In this document: positions 5,415-6,635 of the stretch, piece by piece | How the letters are laid out: each line of letters begins with the position of its first letter | Position numbering within the stretch: position 1 is the stretch's first letter | From: JBGPHT01 sp041484525 | GTDB lineage: Bacteria > Acidobacteriota > Terriglobia > Bryobacterales > Bryobacteraceae | Assembly (NCBI GenBank): GCA_041484525.1 | Contig: JBGPHT010000254.1 | Coordinates: forward strand, 1-6,635 | DNA length: 6,635 bases | Direction of reading: 5' to 3' | Notes under the pieces: model-generated | Database searches by the model: none | What the model was told of the DNA's origin: nothing | What the model saw: only the letters and a program-made list of their open reading frames with translations | Program-made: the position numbers and the translations under genes

Positions 5415-6635
5415 CGAGTCCCCTCATTCACAACGACAGAGTCAGGCGTCAGTGTACCGGCAGCCAGTTCTAGCATCGCCGCGGCGATGCGCTGGTCACG
5501 AATGGCCGCCAGATGGCGGGTTCGCGCTTCCAGAACGGCCGTCTCTGTCCGGAGCAGGTCTGTGACGTTGCTGATCCCGGCTTCATAACGGTTCTGCGTG
5601 ATACGTAAACTCTCTTCCGCTTCCGCACCCGATGCTTTGGCGACTTCGATCCGCTGTGTGGCTGCGTGCAGGTCGGCATAGGCCCGATGGACCTGCAACC
5701 GGATAGCGGAACCCGCCCGTGCCTCTTCCGCCGAGCTCCGTTGCAGAGCAAACTTGCTCTCTTCGATCCGCGCCTTGTCGCTGAAGCCGTTGAAGAGGTT
5801 CCAGCGCAGGCCGATTGACACAAGCCAGTTATCGCCTCCCCTGGTGACAAAACGTTGGCGGTCCGCTTCATAGGCTGCGTGCAAGGTCACCTGGGGGAGC
5901 AAGTTGCTACGGGCGCTGGCAACCTGAGTCTCCGCGAGGGTGGTCGAGAACTTCGCTTGGCGCGCCTCGGGTCGTTGCGCGATCGCGGTTTTCTCCTGTT
6001 CAGGCAACGATCCTTCGGGAGAGACCACCAATGGAACCAATGGAGTCGTGAGCACGTGCGGTGTGTCCAGCGCGAGACCAATGGCGTCGTTCAGTGTCGC
6101 GCGTGCCACGTCCACGTCTGCTTCACGGCGGATTTGTTGCTCGCGGACGCTTGCCAAATGGACTCGGATTGAGAGCGCATCCACATCGGTGGACATTCCC
6201 GCAGAACGAATGGCCTGGGCCCTTTCCAGGTCCGCTTCCGCCGAGCGCATGGCCTGAGCGGTGGCGTTGAGCTGGTCAGCGGTCAGCAGAGAATCGTAAT
6301 AAGCGCGAACCACGCCAGCGATCACCTCCATCTGTGTTCGCCTTCCCTCTTCGCTAGTGATGCCCCTGGTCAACTCGGCGAAACGAACGGTGTGCTTGGT
6401 CTGGCCAGCGCCATAGAGTACTTGGTCCGCCGTGAGCTGGGATTGAAAGTTGTTGAGAAAATCCGGACGGTTCAATGGCCCGATCTGAAAGTTCTCCGCT
6501 CCAAATTGATGCTGCGTCAGTAGCGAGCTAAACACGAAGACCGGATTATCGCTTCTTGTCCACGATTCGGAGTAATTGACCTTCGGCAGCAGACCGCTTC
6601 TGGCCCCTGAGATACGGCTCTCCGCTACTTTCGTC
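5411..6635 (-). CDS. TolC-family outer-membrane efflux channel (N-terminus cut by window edge)
   Basis: Outer-membrane exit duct of the tripartite pump. The open frame runs without a stop to the right edge, giving 407 residues in the window. The signal peptide and roughly the first few dozen residues are missing, judging from the usual 420-480 residue length. The internal GTG at 6535 is not the start, because the upstream residues continue the family pattern. Seen: the two-fold repeat typical of OEP channels. ARSGLLPK (about 6604-6581) in the first half corresponds to ARSNLLPQ (about 5914-5891) in the second. Each is followed by a beta-strand region (WNLFNGFSDKARIEESK in the second) and long amphipathic helices rich in Ala, Glu and Arg. 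The C-terminal helix carries NRYEAGISNVTDLLRTE, a common TolC-family signature. The stop codon overlaps the adaptor ATG. Being first of the visible genes, it gives the order channel-adaptor-pump. Confidence 0.94.
   Translation of the reverse strand, partial: TKVAESRISGARSGLLPKVNYSESWTRSDNPVFVFSSLLTQHQFGAENFQIGPLNRPDFLNNFQSQLTADQVLYGAGQTKHTVRFAELTRGITSEEGRRTQMEVIAGVVRAYYDSLLTADQLNATAQAMRSAEADLERAQAIRSAGMSTDVDALSIRVHLASVREQQIRREADVDVARATLNDAIGLALDTPHVLTTPLVPLVVSPEGSLPEQEKTAIAQRPEARQAKFSTTLAETQVASARSNLLPQVTLHAAYEADRQRFVTRGGDNWLVSIGLRWNLFNGFSDKARIEESKFALQRSSAEEARAGSAIRLQVHRAYADLHAATQRIEVAKASGAEAEESLRITQNRYEAGISNVTDLLRTETAVLEARTRHLAAIRDQRIAAAMLELAAGTLTPDSVVVNEGTR
5419..5425 (-). promoter_or_regulatory. 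Ribosome binding site of the adaptor gene
   Basis: GAGGGGA on the minus strand, just before the ATG at 5414 and within the last codons of the channel gene. The GAGGGG core ends 5 nt from the start codon. Confidence 0.55.

Noticed and set aside
5411..6535. Taking the GTG at 6535 as the start of the channel gene
   Set aside because: The frame stays open to the window edge, and the 33 extra residues include ARSGLLPK, the first copy of the TolC internal repeat, so the true start lies outside.

Overview
The window is a single, tightly packed minus-strand gene cluster from a Gram-negative-type (diderm) bacterium. An outer-membrane TolC-family protein and a lipoprotein RND adaptor require an outer membrane. 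The DNA is G+C-rich, and the strong codon bias produces long meaningless antisense frames. Nothing in the sequence fixes the phylum. Acidobacteriota or Pseudomonadota would be plausible, but that is only a guess.

In transcription order (right to left) the layout is: (1) 6635-5411, a TolC-like outer-membrane channel whose N-terminus lies outside the window; (2) 5414-4266, a membrane-fusion (periplasmic adaptor) lipoprotein; (3) 4269-1093, a complete 1058-residue RND inner-membrane pump with a double-aspartate proton-relay motif; (4) 1096-857, a 79-residue two-helix membrane protein of the DUF2892 (YgaP-like transmembrane) type; (5) after a 68-nt spacer, 788-1, the first 262 residues of a multicopper oxidase that runs off the left edge. 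Genes 1 to 4 are joined by three successive 4-nt stop/start overlaps (ATGA, GTGA, ATGA), so they are almost certainly one transcript with coupled translation. The oxidase has its own good ribosome binding site and is probably the fifth gene of the same operon.

Genes 1 to 3 would form a complete tripartite envelope-spanning efflux pump. The order channel-adaptor-pump matches metal systems such as czcCBA and cusCFBA, and a periplasmic multicopper oxidase downstream also suggests copper or metal handling. However, the pump carries the AcrB-like Asp-Asp pair of hydrophobic/amphiphilic (HAE-type) exporters, and no methionine metal-binding motif is visible in the adaptor N-terminus. The substrate is therefore open. 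The least understood part is the small DUF2892 protein, which is coupled to the pump gene and could be an accessory subunit.

No tRNA, rRNA, CRISPR array, insertion sequence, convincing terminator or promoter was seen. The operon promoter should lie beyond the right edge. No gap between genes exceeds 68 nt.
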